From the NCBI GenBank assembly GCA_964493995.1, contig CAZBQD010000001.1, positions 58,437-122,436 of the forward strand: DNA of 64,000 nt, given 5' to 3'. Positions 16,085 through 24,786 of this stretch are shown here, piece by piece (position 1 is the first letter of the stretch; each line of letters starts with the position of its first letter). Origin of the DNA: GCA-002282575 sp964493995. GTDB taxonomy: Bacteria > Pseudomonadota > Gammaproteobacteria > Thiomicrospirales > Thiomicrospiraceae. Below the pieces are notes generated by a model. That model was not told the origin of the DNA. It was given only the letters and a program-made list of their open reading frames with translations, and ran no database searches. Position numbers and translations under genes: made by a program.

Positions 16085-18499
16085 TCATACCAAATCAGAT
16101 AGCCAATCTATAAGGCTTTCACGTTGGTGCTGTTGCGCCCAATGTAATGCTTTTTGCTTGGTTAGCTCGTCTTCTAGATGGGTTTGTACAGCGATTCGGT
16201 AGGCAAATTCTGCCACCTCCCACAGCTCCATTAAACTAGCCAATTGTGCATAAACAATAAAATAATCATTGCTATATCGACACATGACTTCCAAGCTCTC
16301 TAGAGCATTGTTCAGCTCGCCCAATGACAGATAAGCCTCTGTTAGCAGTTTGTGCTTAGGCAAAATGAGTCTGTTCAATGCTATTGTTGGAGCTTTCTTA
16401 ATGACTGAAGTCCAGTGTTGCAATAAATAGTCGCTTGCTATCGAGGCATAGTGTCCCAACTGCATCATTTCATCGTCATCTTGTTGCAACAGCAGATGTT
16501 CAGATAAGGTTATTAACCGCTCAGAATCCTTGTGTTGTAAAGCCCCTTCCACTTGTTGCCATAATGAAGTCATTCTAAAGGTTCTGTCGGTGAACTTATC
16601 TTTGAAGCTCGGCGCTTTGTAGGTTAATAATTCGATAAAAGCCTGTTGCGCTTGTTCTAATAGCAAACGCTGTTCTGCTGTTTTTTCTATTTGCAGATTG
16701 TGCGCTTGCCATACTTGTCCCCTTCCTGGTTCGTTCAGTGCCAACCACTGGTCCAGCATTGTTTGGTCTAATTCACCATGTGCTTCTTTAATTCTCAAGG
16801 CAATACGCTGTTCCACCTCACGCAAACGCGTACTAAAGGTTAACAAAGAGCGATAAGCCGCCTTAAAAAAGTCGGTAAACACTTGTTGAATTTCTGCCAG
16901 ACTTTGCTCTTGCTCAGATTCCATAGGGGCAATTACCTTAACGTAATCCACATAGGTATAGTCAAACAGCAAAAATCGCTCATCACCCAAGCTACTCTCA
17001 AAACGGTTTTTAACACGGGTAATTTGTCTGCTTAAACGAACAATTTCAGGTGGTGACAACTGTGTCAGTACGCGCACCTGAGCCAATACCGACGCTATTG
17101 GTTTTAATAATCGTTCGTATAATTTAAGGCGTTTTTCAACTTGTTGATGTAGTTTGTTTAGCCAGTTAATTGCCATGTCTGATTGCCAAGTCACTTGTTG
17201 CGAAAGACGGTTGATTGTCTCTGTGGCAAGCGTATCGGGAATAGGCAGATGAGTAACCTCACACAAACTCACTTTTTCTACATAGGCTGCGTTAGGGTTG
17301 ACTTGATAAAGCCTTATTTCGGGTGTGATGGTGTGGTAATAATCGGCTTGTTTACTCAGTGTTTCTAGTGCCAAGGCCATTTGCGGATCGGTATTGGCCA
17401 TATCGCCTAAATAGGTTTTGACTTTAGCACCACCGGCTTTGAGAAACTTACCCAACTGTGCCTCTAGGCTACTACTTTCATGAGAGTGTCCATCGGGGCT
17501 ATAACATAAATCGACACCCGCCATAACAATCTCTCGACACCCCATAAACCATGCGCTCTGCAAGGCAAAATTCATGACGGTTGGGCCCGTAGTTGATAAA
17601 TTAAGTGTTTGTTCTTCTTCAGAGACATAATCATCGAAAGGTGTCGCTTCGTCGGCATAAATAATTTTTCCCGACCACTGTAACAATACGTTGGATGAAA
17701 CAGCAGATGCACAAAGCAAGATGCTACGATCAGCAAAAGCAAACATCTCCTTACAATAGTCTAATAGGGCGGGTTGTGGATCTACTGCTACAAAAAAATC
17801 GGGAGCAATGCCTTCCTTAGCTAAACGCGCACTCAGTCGATTGGCTGCAAAAACGACAATCTTATCCCGATGTCTTTTAACCCAATCTAGTAACAATGAA
17901 ACCGAAGGACCACCACCTAGTAAAACGGCTGTTTTACCCTTTAGTGCCTGTTCAAATTGGCTAATCGGGAACAAGAGCTCAGTCATATTGGTTAGGTGGC
18001 GATCAATGAACTGAGCTGAATGCGCCGTGTTAAAAGCAATGGTCGCGGCTGTGAAACTCTGGCGTGTGTCTTCCCAAAGTTGATGATATTCGGGATGCTT
18101 GTCGATCACGGAAATAGAAGGCAATACCTGAATGGCTTGTCTTAGAAAAAAAGCGCCGAATTGCTCCTCAGTAGCAATGCTGCCTAAAGTAAAGTTACTG
18201 TCTACCAGTCTAACTTGATCGGAGTCTTGCCAACCTTGTTGTTTAATCGCTTCTACCACTTCGGGTAATTCGACACAAATGAAATAACTGTGCAAGTCTT
18301 CTGCAAGCTCATTCAAATAAGAAAGTAGTAAGCCACTATCGCTGCCAGCCACTATCGTTATGAAGTTTTTTTTGCTGAAATCTTTGGGTAAGTAACGATT
18401 AAAGATGTCTTTTGCGTAATGATGTTCAAAAACGTCTTTATTAATCTCATCAATGTAGGCTTCGCCAAATGGTGATGTTTTCCATGTAAGTTGTTGCAT
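16085..18499 (-). CDS. maf: Maf-type motility accessory factor / flagellin glycosyltransferase (DUF115)
   Basis: 804 residues. The central DUF115/MAF_flag10 domain starts near 185 with KTAVLLGGGPSVSLLLDWVKRH (GGGPS about 195-199), followed by KIVVFAANRLSARLAKEGIAPDFFVAVDP and GPTVMNFALQSAWFMGCREIVMAGVDL, typical of nucleotide-sugar-binding Maf proteins. An N-terminal alpha/beta domain (1-180) and a helical, TPR-like C-terminus (about 560-804) flank it. Maf proteins transfer pseudaminic or legionaminic acid to flagellin Ser/Thr in the cytoplasm before export. It is adjacent to fliC1, and the complete pse pathway follows a few kilobases away, which supports that role. Confidence 0.88.
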   Translation of the reverse strand: MQQLTWKTSPFGEAYIDEINKDVFEHHYAKDIFNRYLPKDFSKKNFITIVAGSDSGLLLSYLNELAEDLHSYFICVELPEVVEAIKQQGWQDSDQVRLVDSNFTLGSIATEEQFGAFFLRQAIQVLPSISVIDKHPEYHQLWEDTRQSFTAATIAFNTAHSAQFIDRHLTNMTELLFPISQFEQALKGKTAVLLGGGPSVSLLLDWVKRHRDKIVVFAANRLSARLAKEGIAPDFFVAVDPQPALLDYCKEMFAFADRSILLCASAVSSNVLLQWSGKIIYADEATPFDDYVSEEEQTLNLSTTGPTVMNFALQSAWFMGCREIVMAGVDLCYSPDGHSHESSSLEAQLGKFLKAGGAKVKTYLGDMANTDPQMALALETLSKQADYYHTITPEIRLYQVNPNAAYVEKVSLCEVTHLPIPDTLATETINRLSQQVTWQSDMAINWLNKLHQQVEKRLKLYERLLKPIASVLAQVRVLTQLSPPEIVRLSRQITRVKNRFESSLGDERFLLFDYTYVDYVKVIAPMESEQEQSLAEIQQVFTDFFKAAYRSLLTFSTRLREVEQRIALRIKEAHGELDQTMLDQWLALNEPGRGQVWQAHNLQIEKTAEQRLLLEQAQQAFIELLTYKAPSFKDKFTDRTFRMTSLWQQVEGALQHKDSERLITLSEHLLLQQDDDEMMQLGHYASIASDYLLQHWTSVIKKAPTIALNRLILPKHKLLTEAYLSLGELNNALESLEVMCRYSNDYFIVYAQLASLMELWEVAEFAYRIAVQTHLEDELTKQKALHWAQQHQRESLIDWLSDLV

Positions 18500-18694
18500 A
18501 AGTTTGCGTTTACCTTTTAGATGGACGCTAAATTACTTAAGTTAGCAATGCGTGCGCCGGTCATAAAATAGAGTGTCCGAATCTGGTTGAGGTTAAAACT
18601 ATTCAGACGTGTTCATTTAACCATGAAGCAAGATAGACCACAAGGTGAGGCACTCATGTTATGCACTTACTCACTCACCCGCCAACTTTAACGC

Positions 18695-18721
18695 TAAAGA
18701 AAAACTGCCATCGTCCGATAA
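18695..18721 (+). promoter_or_regulatory. Sigma-28 (FliA) promoter of fliS
   Basis: TAAA (18695-18698), 15-base spacer, TCCGATAA (18714-18721): one mismatch at the first -10 position. About 40 bases before the fliS ATG. The rest of the 18500-18762 gap shows no other recognised feature. Confidence 0.8.
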
Positions 18722-18762
18722 CCCTAACAAGAAAGAACATATTCTTACTAGGAGTAATCAAG

Positions 18763-19197
18763 ATGCACGCAATGACCCGTCAACGTTTTTTACAACAATA
18801 CACCAATACAAACGTACAAACCGCCGTTGAAAGTGCCACCCCTCACCGCTTAGTGCAAATGTTGTACGAAGGTGCTTTAGACCGCATAGCACAGGCAAAA
18901 GGTGCGATGATGCGCAAAGATTTCGAAGCCAAGGCCAGATTGACTAACCGTGTGATTGATATTTTATCGTCCTTACGTGCTGGGTTAGATTTAGAAAAAG
19001 GCGGTGACGTGGCGAGTAATCTTGAAGCCTTGTATGGTTTTATGATTGAACAGGTTTACAAAGCGAGTCGCCACAACTCGCCCGACATGCTGGAAGAAAC
19101 CGCAGAGTTGTTACGTACCATCAAGAGTGGCTGGGATGAAATGCCCGAAGAATATCGTCGTATGCGCAAAGAACAAATCGATCGTCTAGCTGCTTAA
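18763..19197 (+). CDS. fliS: Flagellin export chaperone FliS
   Basis: 144 residues from the ATG 8 bases after AGGAG; upstream in-frame starts are not supported by a ribosome binding site. Conserved FliS features: the N-terminal QRFLQQYTNTNVQTAVESATPHRLVQMLYEGALDRI, a helical bundle, and RAGLDLEKGGDVASNLEALYGFM. FliS binds the flagellin C-terminus and stops premature polymerisation. Transcribed alone, on the opposite strand to the flagellins, from a sigma-28-like promoter. The stop codon lies in a hairpin (19186-19206). Confidence 0.94.
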   Translation: MHAMTRQRFLQQYTNTNVQTAVESATPHRLVQMLYEGALDRIAQAKGAMMRKDFEAKARLTNRVIDILSSLRAGLDLEKGGDVASNLEALYGFMIEQVYKASRHNSPDMLEETAELLRTIKSGWDEMPEEYRRMRKEQIDRLAA

Positions 19198-19206
19198 TGC
19201 AGCTAG
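19186..19206 (+). terminator. Hairpin at the fliS stop codon
   Basis: CTAGCTGC-TTAAT-GCAGCTAG, an 8-base perfect stem with the fliS stop in the loop, followed by TCGTATTGTT. The T-tract is weak. Located between the convergent fliS and pseI genes. Confidence 0.55.
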
Positions 19207-19250
19207 TCGTATTGTTAAAATCTAATTTAGGCTTCCTGTCTCGAATTGTT

Positions 19251-20318
19251 TTACTCTGGTAGGTGCAACTCAACAAACATATCCCAACTTAATGCTTCCC
19301 CAGGAAAAACATCTCTAACAACCACTTTACCCAGAACATCATCCCAATACTTAGGTGCCAACCCATAACCGGGGCGAACACTTTTAATATGTTCTGGAGT
19401 AATCATCTCTCCCGCTTGCAATGGCTTAACCACATACAAAGAGCGACGAAATTTAACATTGGCCTGTTCGCTCGACTTACGGGCGTAATTAACCTGACCT
19501 AAGGCGCGCCAAGCTGTTTTCGTGCCATCGCACAAAGCTTTTAGCTCCGCGGGTTCTAATGAAAAACTGTCATCGGGACCACCACCGCAACGATCTAGGG
19601 TAACGTGCTTTTCAATGACACAAGCCCCTAAGGCAACGCTGGCGATTGCCGTGGTGTTATCTAAGGTATGATCCGACAAACCAACGGGAACAGCAAACCG
19701 CTGCTGCATATCGGTGATGGTGTGTAAGTTGTAATCATCACTGGGGGCAGGATAACCACTAACGCAGTGCAGCAACACAAGCTGTTCGCACCCTGCGCTT
19801 CTAGCAGCATCGACGGCTTCTTGTATCTCTTCCGCATCTGCCATGCCCGTAGAGATAATCATTGGTTTTTTGGTACTGGCGACATAACGAATGAGTGGCA
19901 AATCGACGGCTTCAAAACTGGCAATTTTATAAGCCGGTGCATTTAAGTCTTCAAGCAAATCGACCGCGGTCGAATCGAATGGCGAACTAAAAATGGTGAT
20001 GCCCACTTCTCGTGCATAATCAAATAAGGGTTTATGCCATTCCCAAGGCATATAGGCACTTTCATAGAGTTGATACAAACTTTGTCCGCCCCACAAACCG
20101 CCTTCAATCATAAAATCTGAGGTTGTCATGTCTAATGTAATGGTATCTGGCTTGTAGGTTTGCAGTTTGACCGCATCAGCTCCTGATGCTTTCGCCATCT
20201 CAATGATCTTAAAAGCATTGCTCATATCGCCATTGTGATTGGCCGACATTTCGGCAATGACATAGGGTTCATAATCAGCACCAATCGGCCGACCGCTAAT
20301 GTGAATAAAAGGGTTCAT
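19251..20318 (-). CDS. pseI: Pseudaminic acid synthase PseI
   Basis: 355 residues from the ATG giving MNPFIHISGRPIGADYEPYVIAEMSANHNGD; it starts inside the end of the pseG-pseH fusion (23-base overlap). Condenses phosphoenolpyruvate with 6-deoxy-AltdiNAc to give pseudaminic acid. NeuB-type TIM barrel (about 15-270, VIAEMSANHNGD, KLQTYKPDTITLD, STGMAD, LLHCVSGYPAP, GLSDHTLD) followed by a C-terminal SAF/antifreeze-like domain (RSLYVVKPLQAGEMITPEHIKSVRPG). The family choice of PseI rather than NeuB or LegI rests on the surrounding pse genes. Last gene of the operon. Confidence 0.92.
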   Translation of the reverse strand: MNPFIHISGRPIGADYEPYVIAEMSANHNGDMSNAFKIIEMAKASGADAVKLQTYKPDTITLDMTTSDFMIEGGLWGGQSLYQLYESAYMPWEWHKPLFDYAREVGITIFSSPFDSTAVDLLEDLNAPAYKIASFEAVDLPLIRYVASTKKPMIISTGMADAEEIQEAVDAARSAGCEQLVLLHCVSGYPAPSDDYNLHTITDMQQRFAVPVGLSDHTLDNTTAIASVALGACVIEKHVTLDRCGGGPDDSFSLEPAELKALCDGTKTAWRALGQVNYARKSSEQANVKFRRSLYVVKPLQAGEMITPEHIKSVRPGYGLAPKYWDDVLGKVVVRDVFPGEALSWDMFVELHLPE

Positions 20319-21840
20319 AACTAACCTGCTTTTGAAATGCGACCAAATTTGCTTGATACTGAGCATGTGTAAACAAATTAACGGATGCCTGATTGGTCGC
20401 TAACACTTGCGCTTTAATTCGTTCGATGTTCGACCACTGTCTTAGGATTGCTTGCTCACCCGCCGTTAACAACTGTTTTCCCAAACCCTTTCCTTGTTGA
20501 TTAGGGGCTAGATAAAGTGAAACTTCTGCTTCTCGACTGAGTTTGTGCGAGCGATCAAAGCGAATCATACCTATCTTACTGTCACCACAATAAGCCATCC
20601 ACATGACACGGTTGGGATTATCCAAAGATGATGCTAGCCACTGTTGATGGGCTTCAAATTGCAAGGCATCTTGGTGCAAACTCACTGAGCGAATAGCAGG
20701 ATGATTACGCCACTCAAATAGCATTTGGCTATCTTCTAAAGAGACGGGAATGAGGGTTAATGGTTTCTGCTGCAATTTTTGAGCTACTTTTACCGCCCCT
20801 AATCCCTGCGTGAGCTGACTGGCTAACTTCTGCATTTGAGCTAAGACTTCTGACATGCTCGTTAACAGGGTCAGCGCAGCGCCAAGCTGATTTATATCGC
20901 GCATAAACCAAGCAGCACCCTGACTGCTCACCGCTTCGATACTGGGGCGTTGGTTTTCGGCTAAACAGAATAACAAGCTAGGCAAACCCAGACACGCACG
21001 CTCCCATGTGGTTGACCCTGCAGCGCCAATGGCTAAATCCGCATTCGCCATCAGTTCTGCCATATTGTCAACACGGGTTAATACCCGTGTTGGATAATTC
21101 AGTGTGCTCGCTAAAGCTTGAACCTTTTGCAAATGCGGTGCGTTTGAACCCAGAACAACGGTCAGATGTAAAGGCTTGGGTAAATTTAGTGAATTGATCG
21201 CTACTAAAATTTGTGAGGTATGATTTTGAGCATCGACACCACCCATACTGATCAAGATGTTTTGAATACTCGTCTGAAGCTTTCTACGCTTTAAGCTCGC
21301 CTCGCGCCATTGCGCAAACTCTGGTCTTAACAGCGCATAGGTTGACCCTAACAGCAGTTGACACTGCTGTGGCACGAGTGATTGATAATCAGCAACTTGA
21401 CGACCATAGGTTTGATCTAACAATACATCTGCAAGGTGTTCTCTGTCTGCCAAATCATCAATCACGAGCAAACGCTGATAACCCGCTTTAACGGATGCTT
21501 GCCAACGAGCGTCAATCGCATAATGGTCAACGACTAACCAATCAACCGGCTCTGCTAATAGTGCAAGCGTTTGCTGTGCATCTTGCTGCCAAGATGCCCC
21601 CAACCAAGCAGCGTGTGCCACATCGTCTGGCTGAGGTGAATAAGGGGTTTCAAATAAGGACAGTAGCTTGCAAACAAAGCCTTTTTGCTCAATGAGCTGT
21701 GCCAAATGCCCTTGATGCTGACGGCAAATAAACACACAATCAGCGCCCTGCTCGCACAACTCATGCGCCAGTGTCAAACAACGCATGACGTGCCCTGTGC
21801 CAATAGCTAAAGCAGCATCAACACGAAAGGCGATTCGCAT
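20296..21840 (-). CDS. pseG-pseH: PseG-PseH fusion: UDP-6-deoxy-AltdiNAc hydrolase and N-acetyltransferase
   Basis: 514 residues, two enzymes in one chain. Residues 1 to about 345 are PseG, a GT-B-like nucleotide-sugar hydrolase: FRVDAALAIGTGHVMRCLTLA with the catalytic-type His17, then LVVDHYAIDARW and GAAGSTTWERACLGLPSL. Residues about 355-514 are a GNAT acetyltransferase matching PseH: LFEWRNHPAIRSVSLHQD, GMIRFD, SLYLAPNQQGKGLGKQLL. The two steps are non-adjacent in the textbook order only by product release: PseH acetylates the amino group that PseC adds, then PseG removes UDP. The start ATG touches the stop of the methylase gene (both at 21840), so translation is coupled. Confidence 0.9.
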   Translation of the reverse strand: MRIAFRVDAALAIGTGHVMRCLTLAHELCEQGADCVFICRQHQGHLAQLIEQKGFVCKLLSLFETPYSPQPDDVAHAAWLGASWQQDAQQTLALLAEPVDWLVVDHYAIDARWQASVKAGYQRLLVIDDLADREHLADVLLDQTYGRQVADYQSLVPQQCQLLLGSTYALLRPEFAQWREASLKRRKLQTSIQNILISMGGVDAQNHTSQILVAINSLNLPKPLHLTVVLGSNAPHLQKVQALASTLNYPTRVLTRVDNMAELMANADLAIGAAGSTTWERACLGLPSLLFCLAENQRPSIEAVSSQGAAWFMRDINQLGAALTLLTSMSEVLAQMQKLASQLTQGLGAVKVAQKLQQKPLTLIPVSLEDSQMLFEWRNHPAIRSVSLHQDALQFEAHQQWLASSLDNPNRVMWMAYCGDSKIGMIRFDRSHKLSREAEVSLYLAPNQQGKGLGKQLLTAGEQAILRQWSNIERIKAQVLATNQASVNLFTHAQYQANLVAFQKQVSYEPFYSH

Positions 21841-22460
21841 TAGCGTTTTTCCATTAAAAACCAGGTAATGTCATCTTGTGGCCAATTGACATCGCGACGG
21901 TAGAGAAAGCCATAGTCAATGAGTTTCATATTAGGATGACGATCCATCAACTCACCCGCAAAATCTCGCTTAAACATTTTATTGCTATGACCACGATAGG
22001 GAATTTCAGCTGGGCTTGGATTGTAATACTCGGCAATCAGCACATAACGCGATGAGGCTTCAACCATTTTATCGTAGACTTCTGGCAGCATTTCTGGTGC
22101 TAAATGAATTAACACGCCCTTGCTAAAAACCAAGTCAAATTGCTGTTCCACCACATAGTTCAGAATGGACCCTTCGTAAATTGAATCAACAAAAGGCAAA
22201 GACCGCAATAGCTCCACTGCCTGAGGATTAATTTCAATGGCATGAAGTTGAGCACTGGGCATCAGGGGCGATAAGGCACGCAAATTCATACCAATATTCG
22301 CGCCCATTTCCAAAATGCTTGTAATTCCACGGGTAGATTTAAGTGCTTTGGAAAATAATGCTAAGTTACTCGCTAATAGCTGTTCGCTTTGATTACGGGC
22401 AATATAGTCATTACCAAATTGCCCAGCCCAAAAGGCTTCTTGTTCTGTTTTATACTGCAT
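21840..22460 (-). CDS. Pseudaminic acid biosynthesis-associated methyltransferase
   Basis: 206 residues. Class I SAM-dependent methyltransferase fold: ILEMGANIGMNLRAL is the glycine-rich motif I, LHAIEINPQAVELL the acidic motif II, and FDLVFSKGVLIHLAPEMLP motif IV. The N-terminus YKTEQEAFWAGQFGNDYIARN is characteristic of the methylase family that accompanies pseudaminic acid clusters. It probably methylates a Pse intermediate or the finished sugar; the acceptor is not known. It lies between the AAA-ATPase gene and pseG-pseH. Confidence 0.85.
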   Translation of the reverse strand: MQYKTEQEAFWAGQFGNDYIARNQSEQLLASNLALFSKALKSTRGITSILEMGANIGMNLRALSPLMPSAQLHAIEINPQAVELLRSLPFVDSIYEGSILNYVVEQQFDLVFSKGVLIHLAPEMLPEVYDKMVEASSRYVLIAEYYNPSPAEIPYRGHSNKMFKRDFAGELMDRHPNMKLIDYGFLYRRDVNWPQDDITWFLMEKR

Positions 22461-22496
22461 ATATCTAAACCTATTTCGTAAAAACCACTAACTGCT

Positions 22497-24065
22497 TTAG
22501 CAACCCGTAGGTTTGCAAAGCTCCACCTCAAACCCCACCACTCCTTTGGCTTCTTTACTAAACTCGACGCCCATTAAGTGAATCGGTTGTTGATGAGCTT
22601 GGTATTTCTCGGCGTAGTTACGCGCTTTGAGTTGCACCATCGCCTTTCCTTCGGGCTCGGTTTCAACGACTTTAAATTCGATGATATAAATATGATTGTT
22701 AAACAATACCGTCATGTCTATGCGACCACGGTTGGTCACATCTTCTAAACGTATGTCTAACCCAATACTGGCAAAGTAGCTGTAAAATACACTGGCATAG
22801 TAGCCTTCAAATTGAGCAATCGGATTGTTGCGGTACCAATCGTTGGGGATGCTGGCATAAAAGGCGGTGAAAAGCTGTTCTAACCCCTTAAAGTCATTTA
22901 TCATCAATAACTCATACAAACGAGAACCCTGTTGCACGGCAACACTAGCGGTATTTGTGTAACGGCGCAACATCACTTCGTTAAGGCTAGATTCTACTTC
23001 TCGGTTAGGATAACCCATGATATAACGTTGTTGAACCCCCATACGCTGCACTGCACGAATGGTAAGATAGCCCGCTTGAAACATCAGCGCTTCGGTAGCA
23101 ATATCATCGACATCAAAACTGGATAATAAGGCTTCGCTGGTCAGATATTGAGAGAAATCAGGCATAAAACTGTGACGTTGTGATAATAAATCGACTAAAA
23201 AAGTCGGTGTGCCGGTTTCAAACCAATAAGACCTAAATTCGCGTTTTTGAAACAAGAGTAATAAGTCGAAAGGATTGTAGACCGACTCTCCTGTCCAGTT
23301 GTAACCATTGTACCAAGAACGTACTTCTTCTCTATCTAAACCAACCAACTCTGGGGCGAAAATGGTGTCCACATCGGCATCGGTGTAGCCACAAATGGCA
23401 CTGTAACGAGCATCAATCGTAATATCGTTAAGCTGGTTAATGCCTGAAAACAAACTGACCTTACTGAACTTGCTCACCCCTGTGAGCATGGCAAACTGAA
23501 TGTGTGCGTCGCTGTCTTTGATTACTGAATACAGATTACGTAAGCCATCTCGCATTTCTCTGGCTATGTTTGCATGGGTGATGTTGTCGAGAATCGGCTT
23601 ATCGTACTCGTCAACCAACACCACCACTTTTTGACCCAACTGAGCATGGGCTTGGCGAATTAAACTGCTAAAACAATTACTGATATGGTCTTTCCACTCA
23701 AACTCACACTCGATGTTTAAGTGTTGTTGCGCCTGCTGAAGCATAAACAGGATACGCTCATCTAGCTCTTGGCGAGTGTGAATCTGGCCACCACCAAAGC
23801 TGAATCGGATAACAGGTGCTTTTTTACTCCAATCCCAATGCTGTTCGGCATACAAGCCCTGAAATAATGTCTGATTGCCTTCAAACAACTCAGCAATGGT
23901 ATCAATCAGTAAGGACTTACCGAAACGACGCGGACGTGAAAGAAAATAGGATTTACCTGTGTTAATCAGGTCAATAATCTGCGGTGTTTTATCGACATAA
24001 TAAAAATCATCTTGTCGGATTTCAGAAAAGGTCTGAATGCCAATGGGGAGTTTTTTTCGGGTCAT
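22497..24065 (-). CDS. AAA-ATPase-like protein with C-terminal PD-(D/E)XK nuclease fold
   Basis: 522 residues. The N-terminus KKLPIGIQTFSEIRQDDFYYVDKTP and Walker A region SRPRRFGKSLLIDTIAELFEG are the hallmark of the AAA-ATPase_like family (PF09820 type), with LVDEYDKPI as Walker B. The C-terminal ~100 residues contain GRIDMTVLFNNHIYIIEFKVVE, the D...ExK core of PD-(D/E)XK nucleases. This family occurs in many copies in some bacteria; its function is not known. It sits between pseF and the methylase in an otherwise continuous pse operon, with gaps of 25 and 36 bases, and has no obvious role in the pathway, so it is probably a late insertion. Confidence 0.85.
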   Translation of the reverse strand: MTRKKLPIGIQTFSEIRQDDFYYVDKTPQIIDLINTGKSYFLSRPRRFGKSLLIDTIAELFEGNQTLFQGLYAEQHWDWSKKAPVIRFSFGGGQIHTRQELDERILFMLQQAQQHLNIECEFEWKDHISNCFSSLIRQAHAQLGQKVVVLVDEYDKPILDNITHANIAREMRDGLRNLYSVIKDSDAHIQFAMLTGVSKFSKVSLFSGINQLNDITIDARYSAICGYTDADVDTIFAPELVGLDREEVRSWYNGYNWTGESVYNPFDLLLLFQKREFRSYWFETGTPTFLVDLLSQRHSFMPDFSQYLTSEALLSSFDVDDIATEALMFQAGYLTIRAVQRMGVQQRYIMGYPNREVESSLNEVMLRRYTNTASVAVQQGSRLYELLMINDFKGLEQLFTAFYASIPNDWYRNNPIAQFEGYYASVFYSYFASIGLDIRLEDVTNRGRIDMTVLFNNHIYIIEFKVVETEPEGKAMVQLKARNYAEKYQAHQQPIHLMGVEFSKEAKGVVGFEVELCKPTGC

Positions 24066-24090
24066 CGTGCAATCCTTGCTTATGTTCGTA

Positions 24091-24786
24091 TTATAACCCG
24101 TGCAGCATCTCTTTTTCGCTCAATACACCATAGAAGAGCTCGGCTAATTGCCAATCTTCCAAGGTATCAATATCAACAGCCTCCGATGAAGCAATTGGCA
24201 TACCATAACCGTGTTGATGAATATTCAATCCTTGAAGCCATGCATCCACCCTACCCCAGTAAAACTGACCCGCATCGAAATAAGCTGGCTCTAAATCCTG
24301 AGTACGAACATTCTCTGCTGTATTAAATAGTGGCGACATACTACCCAATTGACTGCGTTTAAGTGCTAATTGCGGTGCAGCTGGAAACGAAACGACTGGA
24401 AATACATAAGGCTGCTCCACTTCCATTAATAAATGATGCGCTTTAATCAAGGTTTCCGACGTTAGTAAGGGAGTACAGGGATAAATGCAACACACTTGCT
24501 GAATCTCAGAATTAGCCAGTTGCCGGATGGCATGAGCAATCACAGGCACAGTCGGTGTAAAATCATCCGCTAATTGACTTGGACGAGCAAGGGTTAAGGC
24601 ACCATAATTTTTTGCTACTTCGGCAATTTCTTCATCTTCAGTACTCACTACCACGGCATCGAATAGGCTACTATTTAACGCAGCTTGAATGGGATATGCC
24701 AACATCGGCTGATTAAAAAAGGATTTAATATTTTTTCGTGGAATACGTTTACTGCCGCCACGAGCGGGAATGACACAGAGTTTCAT
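24091..24786 (-). CDS. pseF: Pseudaminic acid cytidylyltransferase PseF
   Basis: 231 residues. Activates pseudaminic acid as CMP-Pse, the donor used by Maf. N-terminal CTP-binding PARGGSKRIPRKNIKSF (about 8-24), then VVVSTEDEEIAEVA, CCIYPCTPLL and FDAGQFYWGRVDAW, all typical of the NeuA/PseF family; NFxxTxNIRRRQ-like regions found in NeuA are not seen, consistent with PseF. Its start overlaps the stop of the sialidase-like gene (ATGA). Confidence 0.93.
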   Translation of the reverse strand: MKLCVIPARGGSKRIPRKNIKSFFNQPMLAYPIQAALNSSLFDAVVVSTEDEEIAEVAKNYGALTLARPSQLADDFTPTVPVIAHAIRQLANSEIQQVCCIYPCTPLLTSETLIKAHHLLMEVEQPYVFPVVSFPAAPQLALKRSQLGSMSPLFNTAENVRTQDLEPAYFDAGQFYWGRVDAWLQGLNIHQHGYGMPIASSEAVDIDTLEDWQLAELFYGVLSEKEMLHGL

